Shown: positions 11,481 to 22,946 of the stretch, in pieces
How the letters are laid out: every line of letters begins with the position of its first letter
How positions within the stretch are numbered: position 1 is the stretch's first letter
NCBI RefSeq assembly: GCF_002575655.3
Contig: NC_053040.3
Coordinates: forward strand, 352,599,267 to 352,663,266
DNA length: 64,000 nucleotides
Direction of reading: 5' to 3'
Source: Aegilops tauschii subsp. strangulata
Taxonomy: Eukaryota; Streptophyta; Magnoliopsida; Poales; Poaceae
Translations under genes and position numbers: made by a program
Notes under the pieces: model-generated
What the model was told of the DNA's origin: nothing
What the model saw: only the letters and a program-made list of their open reading frames with translations
Database searches by the model: none

Positions 11481-12320
11481 TGCCATCCTTCTTATCCACC
11501 AAATAGTTGGGGTAATTCCGCTTCCAGTGACCAGTCCCTTTGCAGTAGAAGCACTTAGTCTCAGGCTTAGGACCAGACTTAGGCTTCTTCACTTGAGCAG
11601 CAACTTGCTTGCCATTCTTCTTGAAGTTCCCCTTCTTCCCTTTGCCCTTTTCTTGAAACTAGTGGTCTCGTCAACCATCAACACTTGATGTTTTTCTTGA
11701 TTTCTACCTTCGTCGATTTCAGCATCACGAAGAGCTCGGGAATTACTTTCGTCATCCCTTGCATACTATAGTTCATCACGAAGTTCTACTAACTTTGGTG
11801 ATGGTGACTAGAGAATTCTGTCAATCACTATTTTATCTGGAAGATTAACTCCCACTTGATTCAAGCGATTGTAGTACCCAGACAATCTGAGCACATGCTC
11901 ACTAGTTGAGCGATTCTCCTCCATCTTTTAGCTATAGAACTTGTTGGAGACTTCATATCTCTCAACTCGGGTATTTGCTTGAAATATTAACTTCAACTCC
12001 TGGAACATCTCATATGGTCCATGACGTTCAAAACGTCTTTGAAGTCCCGATTCTAAGCCGTTAAACATGGTGCACTAAACTATCAAGTAGTCATCATATT
12101 GAGCTAGCCAAACGTTCATAACGTCTGCATCTGCTCCTGCAATATGTCTATCACCTAGCGGTGCATCAAGGACATAATTCTTCTGTGCAGCAATGAGGAT
12201 AATCCTCAGATCACGGATCCAATCCGCATCTTTGCTACTAACATCTTTCAACATAATTTTCTCTAGGAACATATCAAAAATAAAACAGGGAAGCAACAAC
12301 GCGAGCTATTGATCTACAAC
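11480..12320 (-). pseudogene. gag: Angela gag, broken, zinc knuckle damaged
   Basis: Minus strand capsid/nucleocapsid region. The N-terminal part is around 12075-12299 (KNYVLDAPLGD and MNVWLAQYDDYLIV) and the nucleocapsid zinc knuckle is near 11540 (CFYCKGTGHWKRNY). The knuckle should be CX2CX4HX4C, but the last Cys is Tyr. Several stops and frame changes lie between 11600 and 12075. The protein would package element RNA in the cytoplasm. As it stands it is not expressible. Confidence 0.8.
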
Positions 12321-13559
12321 ATAATTTGCAAAATACTATCAGGACTAAGTTCATGATAAATTTAAGTTCAATTAATCATATTACTTAAGAACTCCCACTT
12401 AGATAGACATCCCTCTAATTCTCTAAGTGATCACTTGATCCATATCAACTAAACCATGTGCGATCATCACGTGAGATGGAGTAGTTTCAACGGTGAACAT
12501 CACTATGTTGATCATATCTACTATATGATTCACGCTCGACCTTTCGGTCTCCGTGTTCCGAGGCCATATCTATTATATGCTAGGCTCGTCAAGTTTAACC
12601 TGAGTATTCCGCGTGTGCAACTGTTTTGCACCCGTTGTATTTGAACGTAGAGCCTATCACACCCGATCATCACGTGGTATCTCAGCACGAAGAACTTTCG
12701 CAACGGTGCATACTCAGGGAGAACACTTATACTTTGATAATTTAGTGAAGGATCATCTTATAATGCTACCGTCAAACAAAGCAAGATAAGATGCATAAAG
12801 GATTAACATCACATGCAATCAATATAAGTGATATGACATGGCCATCATCATCTTGTGCTTGTGATCTCCATCTCCGAAGCACCGTGCTTGTGATCTCCAT
12901 CTCCGAAGCACCGTCATGATCACCATCGTCACCGGCGCGACACCTTGATCTCCATCGTAGCATCCTTGTCGTCTCATCAATCTTATGCTTCTACGACTAT
13001 CACTACCGCTTAGTGATAAAGTAAAGCATTACATAGCGATTGCATTGCATACAATAAAACGACAACCATATGGCTCCTGCCAGTTGCCGATAACTTGGTT
13101 ACAAAACATGATCATGTCATACAACAAATTATATCACATCATGTCTTGACCATATCACATCACAACATGCCCTGCAAAAACAAGTTAGACGTCCTCTACT
13201 TTGTTGTTGCAAGTTTTACGTGGCTGCTACGGGCTTAGCAAGAACCGTTCTTACCTACGCATCAAAACCACAACGATAGTTTGTCAAGTTGGTGTTGTTT
13301 TAACCTTCGCAAGGACCGGGCGTAGCCACACTCGGTTCAACTAAAGTGAGAGAGACAGACACCCGCCAGTCACCTTTAAGCAACGAGTGCTCGCAACGGT
13401 GAAACCAGTCTTGCGTAAGCGTACGCGTAATGTCGGTCCGGGACGCTTCATCTCACAATACCGCTGAACCAAAGTATGACATGCTGGTAAGCAGTATGAC
13501 TTATATCGCCCACAACTCACTTGTGTTCTACTCGTGCATAGCATCAACGCATAAAACCA
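12321..13559 (-). other. Angela 5' leader, non-coding
   Basis: About 1.2 kb between the primer site and gag, equivalent to 57150-58346 of the outer Copia. It has a short direct repeat, GTGCTTGTGATCTCCATCTC, near 12855 and 12885. No ORF with recognisable domains. In Copia elements of this group the leader holds dimerisation and packaging signals, but I cannot place them. Confidence 0.65.
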
Positions 13560-13573
13560 GGCTCGGATGCCAC
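13555..13573 (-). promoter_or_regulatory. Angela primer-binding site, initiator tRNA-Met type
   Basis: The plus strand reads AAACCAGGCTCGGATGCCA next to the 5' LTR. This resembles the 3' end of plant initiator tRNA-Met with about three mismatches, consistent with the known primer of BARE/Angela-type Copia elements. Confidence 0.75.
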
Positions 13574-15288
13574 TGTTGGGGAACGTAGTAATTTCAAAAA
13601 AATTCCTACGCACACGCAAGATCATGGTGATGCATAGCAACGAGAGGGGAGAGTGTTGTCCACGTACCCTCGTAGACCGACAGCGGAAGCGTTATCACAA
13701 CGCGGTTGATGTAGTCGTACGTCTTCACGATCCGACCGATCAAGTACCGAACGTACGGCACCTCCGAGTTCTACACATGTTCAGCTCGATGACGTCCCTC
13801 GAACTCCGATCCAGCCGAGTGTTGAGGGAGAGTTTCGTCAGCACGACGGCGTGGTGACGATGATGATGTTCCAGCGACGCAGGGCTTCGCCTAAGCTCCG
13901 CAACGGTATTATCGAGGTGTAATATGGTGGAGGGGGGCACCGCACACGGCTAAGAGATCTCAAGGATCAATTGTTGTGTCTCTGGGGTGCCCCTGCCCCC
14001 GTATATAAAGGAGCAAGGGAGGAGGAGGCCGGCCCTAGGAGGGGGCGCACCAAGTGTGGAGTCCTACTAGGACTCCCTAGTCCTAGTAGGATTCCACCTC
14101 CCATATGGAATAGGAAAAGAGGAAGGGAAAAAGAGAAGGAAGGAAGGGGGCGCCCCCCTTCCCTAGTCCAATTCGGACCAGACCAAGGGGAGGGGTGCGG
14201 CCACCCTTGAGGCCCTTTTTCTTCTTTCCCGTATGGCCCAATAAGGCCCAATACGTATTCCCGTAACTCTCCGGTACTCCAAAAAATACCCGAATCACTC
14301 GGAACCTTTCCGAAGTCCGAATATAGTCGTCCAATATATCGATCTTTACGTCTCGGCCATTTCGAGACTCCTCGTCATGTTCCCGATCTCATCCAGGACT
14401 CCGAACTCCTTCGGTACATCAAAACTCAATAAAACTGTCATCGTAACGTTAAGCGTGCGGACCCTACGGGTTCGAGAACTATGTAGACATGACCGAGACA
14501 CGTCTCCGGTCAATAACCAATAGCGGGACCTGGATGCCCATATTGGCTCCCACATATTCTACGAAGATCTTTATCGGTCAGACCGCATAACAACATACGT
14601 TGTTCTCTTTGTCACCGGTATGTTACTTGCCCGAGATTTGATCGTCGGTATCTCGATACCTAGTTCAATCTCGTTACCGGCAAGTCTCTTTACTCGTTCC
14701 GTAACACATCATCCCGCAACTAACTTATTAGTCACAATGCTTGCAAGGCTTATAGTGATGTGCATTACCGAGTGGGCCAAGAGATACCTCTCCGACAATT
14801 GGAGTGACAAATCCTAATCTCGAAATACGCCAACCCAACAAGTACCTTTGGAGACACATGTAGAGCACCTTTATAATCACCCATTTACGTTGTGACGTTT
14901 GGTAGCACACAAAGTGTTCCTCCGGTAAACGGGAGTTGCATAATCTCATAGTCATAGGAACATGTATAAGTCATGAAGAAAGCAATAGCAACATACTAAA
15001 CGATCGAGTGCTTAGCTAACGGAATGGGTCAAGTCAATCACGTCATTCTCCTAATGAGGTGATCTCGTTAATCAAATGACAACTTATGTCTATGGCTAGG
15101 AAACATAACCATCTTTGATTAACGAGCTAGTCAAGTAGAGGCATACTAGTGACACTCTGTTTGTCTATGTATTCACACATGTATCATGTTTCCGGTTAAT
15201 ACAATTCTAGCATGAATAATAAACATTTATCATGATATAAGGAAATAAATAATAACTTTATTATTGCCTCTAGGGCATATTTCCTTCA
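13574..15288 (-). repeat. Angela 5' LTR
   Basis: Complete, about 99% identical to 6568-8283. Followed by the TSD CTTAT at 15289-15293, after which Sabrina LTR sequence resumes. Confidence 0.92.
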
Positions 15289-15293
15289 CTTAT

Positions 15294-16026
15294 TACTTCC
15301 CAATGCCTTCCTCTAGGCCCAAACAATGGTGAAGTGTCATGTAGTCGATGTTCACATGACACCACTAGAGGAGAGACAACATACATCTCATCAAAATATC
15401 GAACGAATACCAAATTCACATGACTACTTATAACAAGACTTATCCCATGTCCTCAGGAACAAACGTAACTACTCACAAAGCATATTCATGTTCATGATCA
15501 GAGGGGTATTAATATGCATAATGGATCTGAACATATGATCTTCCACCAAATAAACCAACTAGCATCAACTACAAGGAGTAATCAACACTACTAGCAACCT
15601 ACAGGTACCAATCTCAGGCTATGAGACAAAGATTGGATACAAGAGATGAACTAGGGTTTGAGAGGAGATGGTGCTGGTGAAGATGTTGATGAAGAGGGAC
15701 CCCCTCCCGATGAGAGGATCATTGGTGATGACGATGGCGATGATTTCCCCCTCCCGAAGGGAAGTTTCCCCGGCAGAACAACTCCGCCGGAGCCCTAGAT
15801 TGGTTCCGCCTCGTGGCGGCGGAGTCTCGTCCTGAAAGCTTGTTTATCATTTTTTCTCGGACCAAAGACTTCATATAGCAGAAGATGGGCACCGGAGGGT
15901 CACCAGGGGCCCACGAGGCAGGGGGCGCGCCCCCCACCCTCGTGGCCAGGGTGTGGGCCCCCTCTGGTATTTTCTTCGCTCAGTATTTTTATAAATCCCA
16001 AAAATGACTTCCGTGGAGTTTCAGGA
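15294..16026 (-). repeat. Sabrina 3' LTR, segment 2
   Basis: Continues the LTR interrupted at 6567. The second half aligns with 42996-43465 of the other LTR. It includes a GC-rich inverted stretch (15890-15960). Ends in CAGGA (16022-16026), the TSD of the chromovirus. Confidence 0.88.
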
Positions 16027-18805
16027 TGTAGCGACCCGACCTCAAACGGTCAAGCCTCTATGCTTCCGTGTCATCCCTGGATCGGTAATGCTGACACACA
16101 CAGTACTCGAAAGATTTATAACAGAGTAGCAATCACACACTTATTACATCGAATGTCTCAAAAGAGAACTTATTACAATAAATATGGCATAAGGCCATCT
16201 AGTACAATAACAGTGGAAGGCTTGGAAGATAAAGTGAGTCCATCAAGTCCAACGTCATAGCTGAGCTGCAGGGCAACGACCTAATGAACCTTACTCCTCG
16301 TCTGAAAAGTCTGCAACATAATATGTTGCAGCCCGAAAACGGGTCAGCACATGGAATATGCTGGCAATATAACACAGTAGAGCAAGAACAGAATAATGCT
16401 ATCACTATATTCATATTTGGCTGGTGGAAAAGCTCTATGGTTATAGTTTTGCGAAAAGCCAATTTTTTCCTAAAACAAAGGAATAAGTTTTATTTTAACT
16501 ATCATGGTAGTTGAAACATCATTGAGAAGGTTCCTCCAACTCAGTCCCAATTAAAAGTAATTATCAACCCAACAATATTAAATTAGAGTGATGAGATACT
16601 TATGATAATCCAAGTACTTGATACTCAAGATGTCCATAACCGGGGACACGGCTAACCATGATTAGATTGTACACTCTGCAGAGGTTTGCGCACTTTTCCC
16701 CACAAGACTCGATCGCCTCCGTTGGATTTCTCGCACTACATGGTGTTTGAGAAACGGATGACCGAGACACGGTATTTTAGAAGCATTCACTCTAACCCCG
16801 GGTAGACAGTACCAACCTACATCCCTCTACATCTGCTAGCCTACCACTGGAAGAGGTCATGCAACGTACTCAACTATGCTAGAGCCCATAATAGCTTGTG
16901 GCTACACACGGAATTTTCTAGCATGAAATATCTCAGTTCCCTTTGAGCCTGGGTGGCGAACCTTAGGATTATCACACGGGTACTCCGGGATATCCTAGGA
17001 CAACACTGGATTCTCCAGGTGCCCGACAAGCAATCCACCCAGATGTGTATTAAAGTAACCACCTTAAGTTGAACCATTAATTAACCATCTCACATCTGTC
17101 ATGGATTCACTCACCCAAACCACGTCTACGAGCATAGCATAGCAATATAAGCAATACGTAGAAGTAACTCCCAAGGGTTTGATAATAACAGGGCAATAGG
17201 TTCTACCTCATCAACTACTTCCCAATACCCACAAGTTAATCACATCCTAATCATGCAGTGTTTGAGGATTGGAGCTAATGCATAAAAACTGGGTATGAAA
17301 AGAGTATGATCAATGTGTTACTTGCCTTGTTGACGATCCGCAAAACCTAGGGACTCGTAGTAGCACGCTTCAGCACTCCGGGAATTCTATCGCAAACAAA
17401 CAATAGCATACATAAGCAATCAATCATGGATGCACGGGTAAAACTCAAATAAGAAGAACTAACCAGAAAGTTCAACTTAAGAACTCCGGTTTGCAAAAAG
17501 AATCAAATCAAACGGAGCAACGAAACTCAAACTGCGAAAGAAACAAGATTCGTTTACTAATCTGGACTAAAGTCAAATTTTACTGTACCAAAATCTTGTT
17601 CAAGTTGGTTAAACATAAAGAGGGTTTCGAGACGAAGATCTAGGCGCTTGAATCGCCTGATTCCGATAAACGAGCGAAAAGATAAACAAAAACAAAAATC
17701 GGATGAGAAATCGCGATCGAAAATAATCGCGAAAAACCCGGGAAAAAGAAAAAACGAACGATTAGGCTAACGAACGAGCGTTTATTGTCTGTGACTAGCG
17801 GGCGAAAACCGTTCATTAAAACGAACGTACGGACGAACGTCCACTAAATAAACTAAACCGAGAAAACCAACGAACCGGTCTAAAAAACATAACTAGGGTT
17901 AAAAAACCGACGGTTTTTACCTAAACTGAAAAGAACCAGGCGGCGAGATTTGCGAACTCAGACGCGGCTCCGGCGGCTTCTGGCAAGCGGGGCGGCGGCG
18001 CGGGCGACGGTGGGGTGGCGCGGGTGGTGCGGCGGCGAGGCGGGCGGCGGCAGGCGGCGAGGCGAGGCGCGGCAGGCGGCGGCGGGCGGCAGCGGCTGCT
18101 GCTGCTTCTTGCGGCGGCGGGGGTGGCGATTTGGGGGCGGGGCAGGGGCTTATAAAGGGGAGGGGGCGGGTGGCTTGCGGGAGGGGGCGGGAGGTGTCCC
18201 GGGCGGCGACGGCGGCGGCTGCCGAGTCCTGGCCGGACTCGGGCACGGCGGAGGCGGTGGCGCGGCGCGGGCCAGCCTGGCTCGGCTGGGCCTTGGCCCA
18301 GTCGGGCGCGAAAGTTAAAAAAAAACAGATTCCGCCGAAAAGAAATCCTAGAAAAATAAATAAAAATCTAAAAATACCAAAACAAATTTTCACCGTCTAA
18401 ATAAAATATTTAGAACAAGATGAACATTTGTTTGGCCTAAAATGCAATTTTTTAAAAAGTCATATTTTTTCCAATGCAAATAAAATAGCAATAAAATCCG
18501 AATAAAATCAAATATTTGATTTTAATATTTTTCCTCCAATATTTCATTTATTTTGGAGAAGTCATATTATCTCCTCTCATATATTTTAATATGAAATATT
18601 TTCGGAGAGAAAAATAATTAAAACAAATAATCCTCGTTTCGATATTTGATAAAATTCAAATAGAAAACAGTGAAATCCCCAACTCTCTCCGAGGGTCCTT
18701 GAGTTGCTTAGAATTTCGAGGATCGCGAAACGAAATGCAACAAAAATATGATATGCATGAATGATCTATGTATAACATTCCAAATTGAAAATTTGGGATG
18801 TTACA
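16027..18805 (-). repeat. Chromovirus 3' LTR
   Basis: 2779 bp. A CpG-rich block (about 17935-18310) lies in an otherwise AT-rich LTR and contains a TTATAA element near 18150. The AT-rich tail (18400-18800) ends TTGGGATGTTACA. Confidence 0.88.
17935..18315. promoter_or_regulatory. CpG-island-like block with TATA-like element in the chromovirus LTR
   Basis: Dense CG dinucleotides and GGCGG repeats surround GGGCTTATAAAGGGG near 18143-18157. TTATAA is self-complementary, so it could serve either strand. The other LTR has the same block (34400-34800). Long open frames here in several frames are composition artefacts. Confidence 0.5.
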
Positions 18806-18835
18806 AACCTCCCCCCCTTAAGATGAATCTCGCCC

Positions 18836-19242
18836 TCAAGATTCGGGTTGGCTAGAAAATAGGTGTGGGTGGTCTTTGCGAAGATCATCCTCTCGTTCCC
18901 AGGTGGCTTCATCCTCGGATGGTGGCTCCACTGAACTTTGCAAAACTTGATAACCTTGCTGCGGGTGACTCGGCTGGCAAATTCAAGAATCCTGACTGGC
19001 TTCTCCTCATAGGTCAGATCACTCTCCAACATAATCGCTTCCAAGGGCACTGTATCTCTTAGTGGTATATCGGCCATCTCAGCATGACACTTCTTCAACT
19101 GTGAAACATGAAACACATCATGAACTCCTGACAGTCCTTCAGGTAACTCCAACTTGTAGGCAACCTCTCCCATGCGTTCCAAAACACGATACGGTCCCAC
19201 AAATCTCGGGGCTAACTTTCCCTTAACTCCAAAACGTTTCAC
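18836..19242 (-). pseudogene. pol: Chromovirus integrase C-terminus and chromodomain, frameshifted
   Basis: Begins with the integrase C-terminal segment ([29 protein letters not shown]) and runs into a chromodomain ([15 protein letters not shown] and KVQWSHH). After SHH the chromodomain continues in a shifted frame, where DEATWERED is readable, to a stop at 18836-18838. One base has therefore been lost or gained there. Another frame change near 19242 separates this part from the rest of integrase. Chromodomains of this group guide integration towards marked heterochromatin. Confidence 0.8.
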
Positions 19243-20822
19243 TCTCGCAGAGGTGACACTCGCAGATATGCTCTGTCTCCAATTTCATAGCTTACTTCCT
19301 TGCGTTTCGAATCTGCATAACTCTTCTGCCTGGACTGAGCTACCTTCAGTCTATCTCGGATCAACTTAACCTTCTCTTCAGACTCCTTGATCAAATCTGT
19401 TCCAAACAGCTGTCGGTCTCCAACTTCATCCCACATCAACGGTGTTCTGCACTTTCGTCCATACAGGGCTTCGAACAGTGCCATCTTCAAACTGGCTTGA
19501 TAGCTATTGTTGTATGAGAACTCCGCGTAGGGCAAATTGTCATCCCAACTAGATCCATAATCTAGTGCACAAGCTCTCAACATATCCTCCAGAATCCAGT
19601 TGACTCTCTCGGTTTGTCCATCTGTCTGCGGATGGAATGCTGTACTGAACTCTAGCCTTGTACCAAAAGTCTGGTGCAGCTGATGCCAAAACTTTGAGGT
19701 AAACTGTGTTCCTCTATCTGATACGATGGTCCTTGGAACTCCATGCAGACATACGATCCTGGTCATGTATATCTTGGCGAACTTCGCACTTGTATAGGTG
19801 GTTTTCACTAGGATAAAGTGAGCTACTTTGGGCAAGCGATCAACTACTACCCATATAGAATCATATCCTGATTTGGTCCTGGGCAATCCGGTGATGAAAT
19901 CCATGCCAAGCTTATCCCACTTCCATTCGAGTATCGGCATAGGCTGTAACAATCCTGCTGGATTTTGATGTTCCGCCTTCACTCTCTGACATACATCACA
20001 TACGGCTACATACTCGGCAATATCCTTCTTCATACCAGTCCACCAGAAATGTTCCTTCAAATCCAAATACATCTTGGTGTTTCCGGGGTGTATCGAGTAT
20101 GGTGAGTCATGAGCCTCCTGAAGTATTAACTTCCCGATCTCTGTGTTATTGGGCACATAAACATGGTCCTCAAACCATAAGGTGCTGTGCTCGTCCTCAC
20201 GAAATCCTTTGGCCTTTCCTTTGCTCATTCTCTCTTTTATCTCGGCAATCTTTTTGTCATCCTTCTGAGCTTCTCGAATCTTTCCTAACAATGTAGACTG
20301 AACTTCCATTGTTGCAACAAAACCTCTAGGAACAATCTCCAATCGAAGTTCCCTGAGATCCTCTGCTAACTCCTTTGGCAATCCTGTGCTTACGAGGGTG
20401 TTAGCATAACTCTTCCGGCTCAAAGCGTCTGCTACGACATTGGCCTTGCCTAGATGATAGTGAAGCTTCATGTCATAGTCCTTTATAAGCTCCAACCATC
20501 TCCTCTGCCTAAGGTTCAGCTCCTTCTGTGTGAAAATGTACTTCAAACTCTTATGATCGGTGTACACATCACAACGGTTTCCAATAAGGTAATGTCTCCA
20601 AGTCTTGAGCGCATGCACTACAGCTGCTAACTCCAAATCATGCGTGGCATAATTCAATTCGTGCGGTTTTAGTTGTCGTGAGGCATACGAAACAACTCTT
20701 CTGTCCTGCATAAGCACACTTCCAAGTCCTAAGCGAGAGGCGTCGCAATACACTTGGAAATCCTTGCGTATATCTGGCAGAATCAGCAGTGGGGCTGTAG
20801 TCAGACATTTCTTTAACTCCTA
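19239..20822 (-). pseudogene. pol: Chromovirus RNase H and integrase, 504-residue open part
   Basis: RNase H starts near 20770 ([16 protein letters not shown]) and continues through [11 protein letters not shown]. Integrase follows with its HHCC zinc site (ending CDVCQRVK) and an intact acidic triad: Asp in GMDFITGLP, Asp in VSDRGTQF, Glu in [10 protein letters not shown]. The frame is open for 504 codons. Upstream it is separated from RT only by a TAG at 20820-20822, where related proteins have Gln, so a single C-to-T change explains it. Downstream it ends by frameshift at 19239. Confidence 0.88.
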
Positions 20823-21998
20823 AAAACTCGCCTCACATTCCTCCGTCCATTTAAATTTGGTATCCTTCTTCAATAACTCCGTCATTGGCTTCGCAATCTT
20901 GGAAAAATTCTCTATGAATCTCCAATAGTATCCTGCGAGTCCAAGAAAACTGCGGATCTCGCTAACTGAAGTGGGTGCCAACCATTCAGTGACTGACTGA
21001 ACCTTGGTGGGGTCTACTACTATACCTTCTCCTGATATAACATGTCCAAGGAATCCAACTTCCTTGAACCAAAACTCACATCTGCTGAACTTGGCATACA
21101 ACTGATGTTCCCTGAGTTTCTCGAGAACTAAACGCAAATGCTCTTTGTGCTCCTCTTCATTCTTCGAGTATACCATTATATCATCAATGAACACCACAAC
21201 AAACTTATCCAAATATTCCATGAAAACCTTGTTCATCATGCTCATGAAGTAGGCAGGGGCGTTAGTCAGTCCAAATGACATGACCGTATATTCATACAAC
21301 CCGTACCTTGTGGTGAATGCTGTCTTTGGTATATCCTTCTCTCGAATTTTCAGCTGGTGATATCCTGATCGTAGATCGATCTTCGAAAACACTTTAGCTC
21401 CTTGCAGCTGGTCAAACAAATCATTGATCATCGGCAAAGGGTATTTGTTCTTGATCGTCACCTCATTCAATGCCCGATAATCAACAACCATCCTCAATGA
21501 TCCATCCTTCTTCTCAACCGATAGCACTGGGGCTCCCCACGGTGATGAACTTCGTCGAATGTAACCTTTCTCCAATAACTCCTTGATCTGCTTCTTAATC
21601 TCCTCCAGATCATTTGCGGGCATCCGGTATGGTCTCTTTGATATAGGCCCGGTGCCTGCCAACAGTTCTATCAAAAACTCGATGTCCCGATCAGGCGGCA
21701 TGCCTGGTAATTCCTCTGGGAATACATCTAGGTAATCCTTTACGACAGGCACTTCCTCCTGAACAACTCCTGAGAGGGAATTTACTTGGCTCCTACTAGG
21801 CGCGTGCCTAGATACATACTTGATCCTTTTTCCCTCCGGGGTGGTGAGATAAATCGACTTACTAGCACAGTCAATGCTTCCTCCATACTTTGACATCCAG
21901 TCCATGCCTAATATCACATCCAATCCTTGTGACTCCAAAATTATTAGGTCGGACGGGAAAACATGGCTACCAATGGTTAAGGGTATCCGGTCGCACCA
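20823..21998 (-). pseudogene. pol: Chromovirus reverse transcriptase
   Basis: Minus strand. Contains the end of the protease ([11 protein letters not shown]), then RT motifs: [28 protein letters not shown] with the first catalytic Asp, and [12 protein letters not shown] with the FxDD pair. The connection domain has [12 protein letters not shown]. The segment is open from the TGA at 21999-22001 to the TAG at 20820. Both stops are in frame with gag and integrase, so the original was one gag-pol polyprotein. Confidence 0.88.
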
Positions 21999-22946
21999 TC
22001 AGTTAGCCATATACTCTGCTCCAGGTGAACTTACTAACAGAGGGGTCCTAAGGGTTTGGGTTGGTAGTTTAAACTTATCCACGAATCCCCTTGATATGTA
22101 TGAATGCGATGCACTAGTATCAAAAAGAACAAGGGCGGTAAAAGACTTAACCAAAAACTTACCGATAACCGCGTCTGGCTGCTCTTCAACCTCCTCCACG
22201 TTAACGTGGTTCACTTGTCCTTTGTTGAATGGATTGGGCTTCTTCCCAGTGCTCCCATTACCGTTTCCATTCTTCGCTTCAGGGTACTCCGTGGCATAGT
22301 GTCCAGTCTTCCCGCACTTGAAGCAAGTAATGTGACTTAGGTCTCTCTTGGCGGGTGTGGCTGGATTGGAGTGGTTCTGATTGTTGCTTGTTCCGTTCCC
22401 AGTCCTATTCTTGGAACTATTGTGGTTATCCGAACTTCCTCCGTTGTGGTTTTGACCTCCATGGTTATGAACAAGTCCTCCCGAGTTCGGGGTTAGACGA
22501 GGCTTCTGCTCAGCTCCAGAATTGTATCTTCCTTGTCCATACTTCCTCTTACGAATCTCAATCTGCTGCTGCTTCCCTTCAATCATAAGAGCCTTATCTA
22601 CCAATTCCTGGTAGTTGTTGAATGTTGCAACCATCCACTGCATGCTCATCTCATCGTTCAACCCTTCCATAAACTTCTCCTGCTTCGCGGCATCTGTGGC
22701 CACATCATCAGGGGCATAACGAGATAACTTGCTAAACTCATCCACGTACTGAGCTATAGTACGGTTCCCCTGGCGTAAGTTGCAAAATTCACGCTTCTTC
22801 ATATTCATAGCTCCAGTTGAGACATGGGCTGTGCGGAAAGCTTGTTGAAACTGATCCCAAGTGACGTTGGCTATGGGGAAAGTGGCCGTATAATTCTCCC
22901 ACCATGAGGCTGCTGGTCCATCCAATTGATGTGCGGCAAAGCGCAC
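21999..22946 (-). pseudogene. gag: Chromovirus gag C-terminal part and protease start
   Basis: Continues the gag reading frame after the nested element, in exact frame (88 codons at 31199-31462, then this part). Has the Retrotrans_gag core (LDGPAASWWENY, DEFSKLSRYAP), an Asn-rich linker, a zinc knuckle CFKCGKTGHYATEY whose last Cys is Tyr, and the protease site FDTSASHSYIS. Family members usually have DTGAS, so the active-site Gly is Ser. Ends at a TGA (21999-22001) where relatives have Arg, consistent with a CpG C-to-T change. Confidence 0.85.

Larger units (their letters stand above)
6568..15288 (-). mobile_element. Angela-type Copia retrotransposon, full length, young
   Basis: Two LTRs of 1716 and 1715 bp (6568-8283 and 13574-15288) start TGTTGGGGAACG and end ATATTTCCTTCA. 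They are flanked by CTTAT (6563-6567 and 15289-15293). I counted about 17 differences between them, roughly 1%, so insertion was recent. The internal region (8284-13573) runs gag, protease, integrase, RT, RNase H on the minus strand with an initiator-Met-like primer site. The coding frames are broken in many places and the protease region carries a tandem duplication. The element therefore looks defective despite its youth. Confidence 0.92.

Noticed and set aside
13967..14555. Repeated small ORFs, also at 6944-7550
   Set aside because: Identical products from the two Angela LTRs; untranslated regulatory sequence, not genes.
17917..18400. Several overlapping long ORFs (158, 122 and 89 codons) on both strands
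   Set aside because: They lie in the CpG-rich block of the chromovirus LTR, are simple Ala/Gly/Arg-rich translations of GGCGG repeats, and recur in the other LTR with different frames. Composition artefacts.
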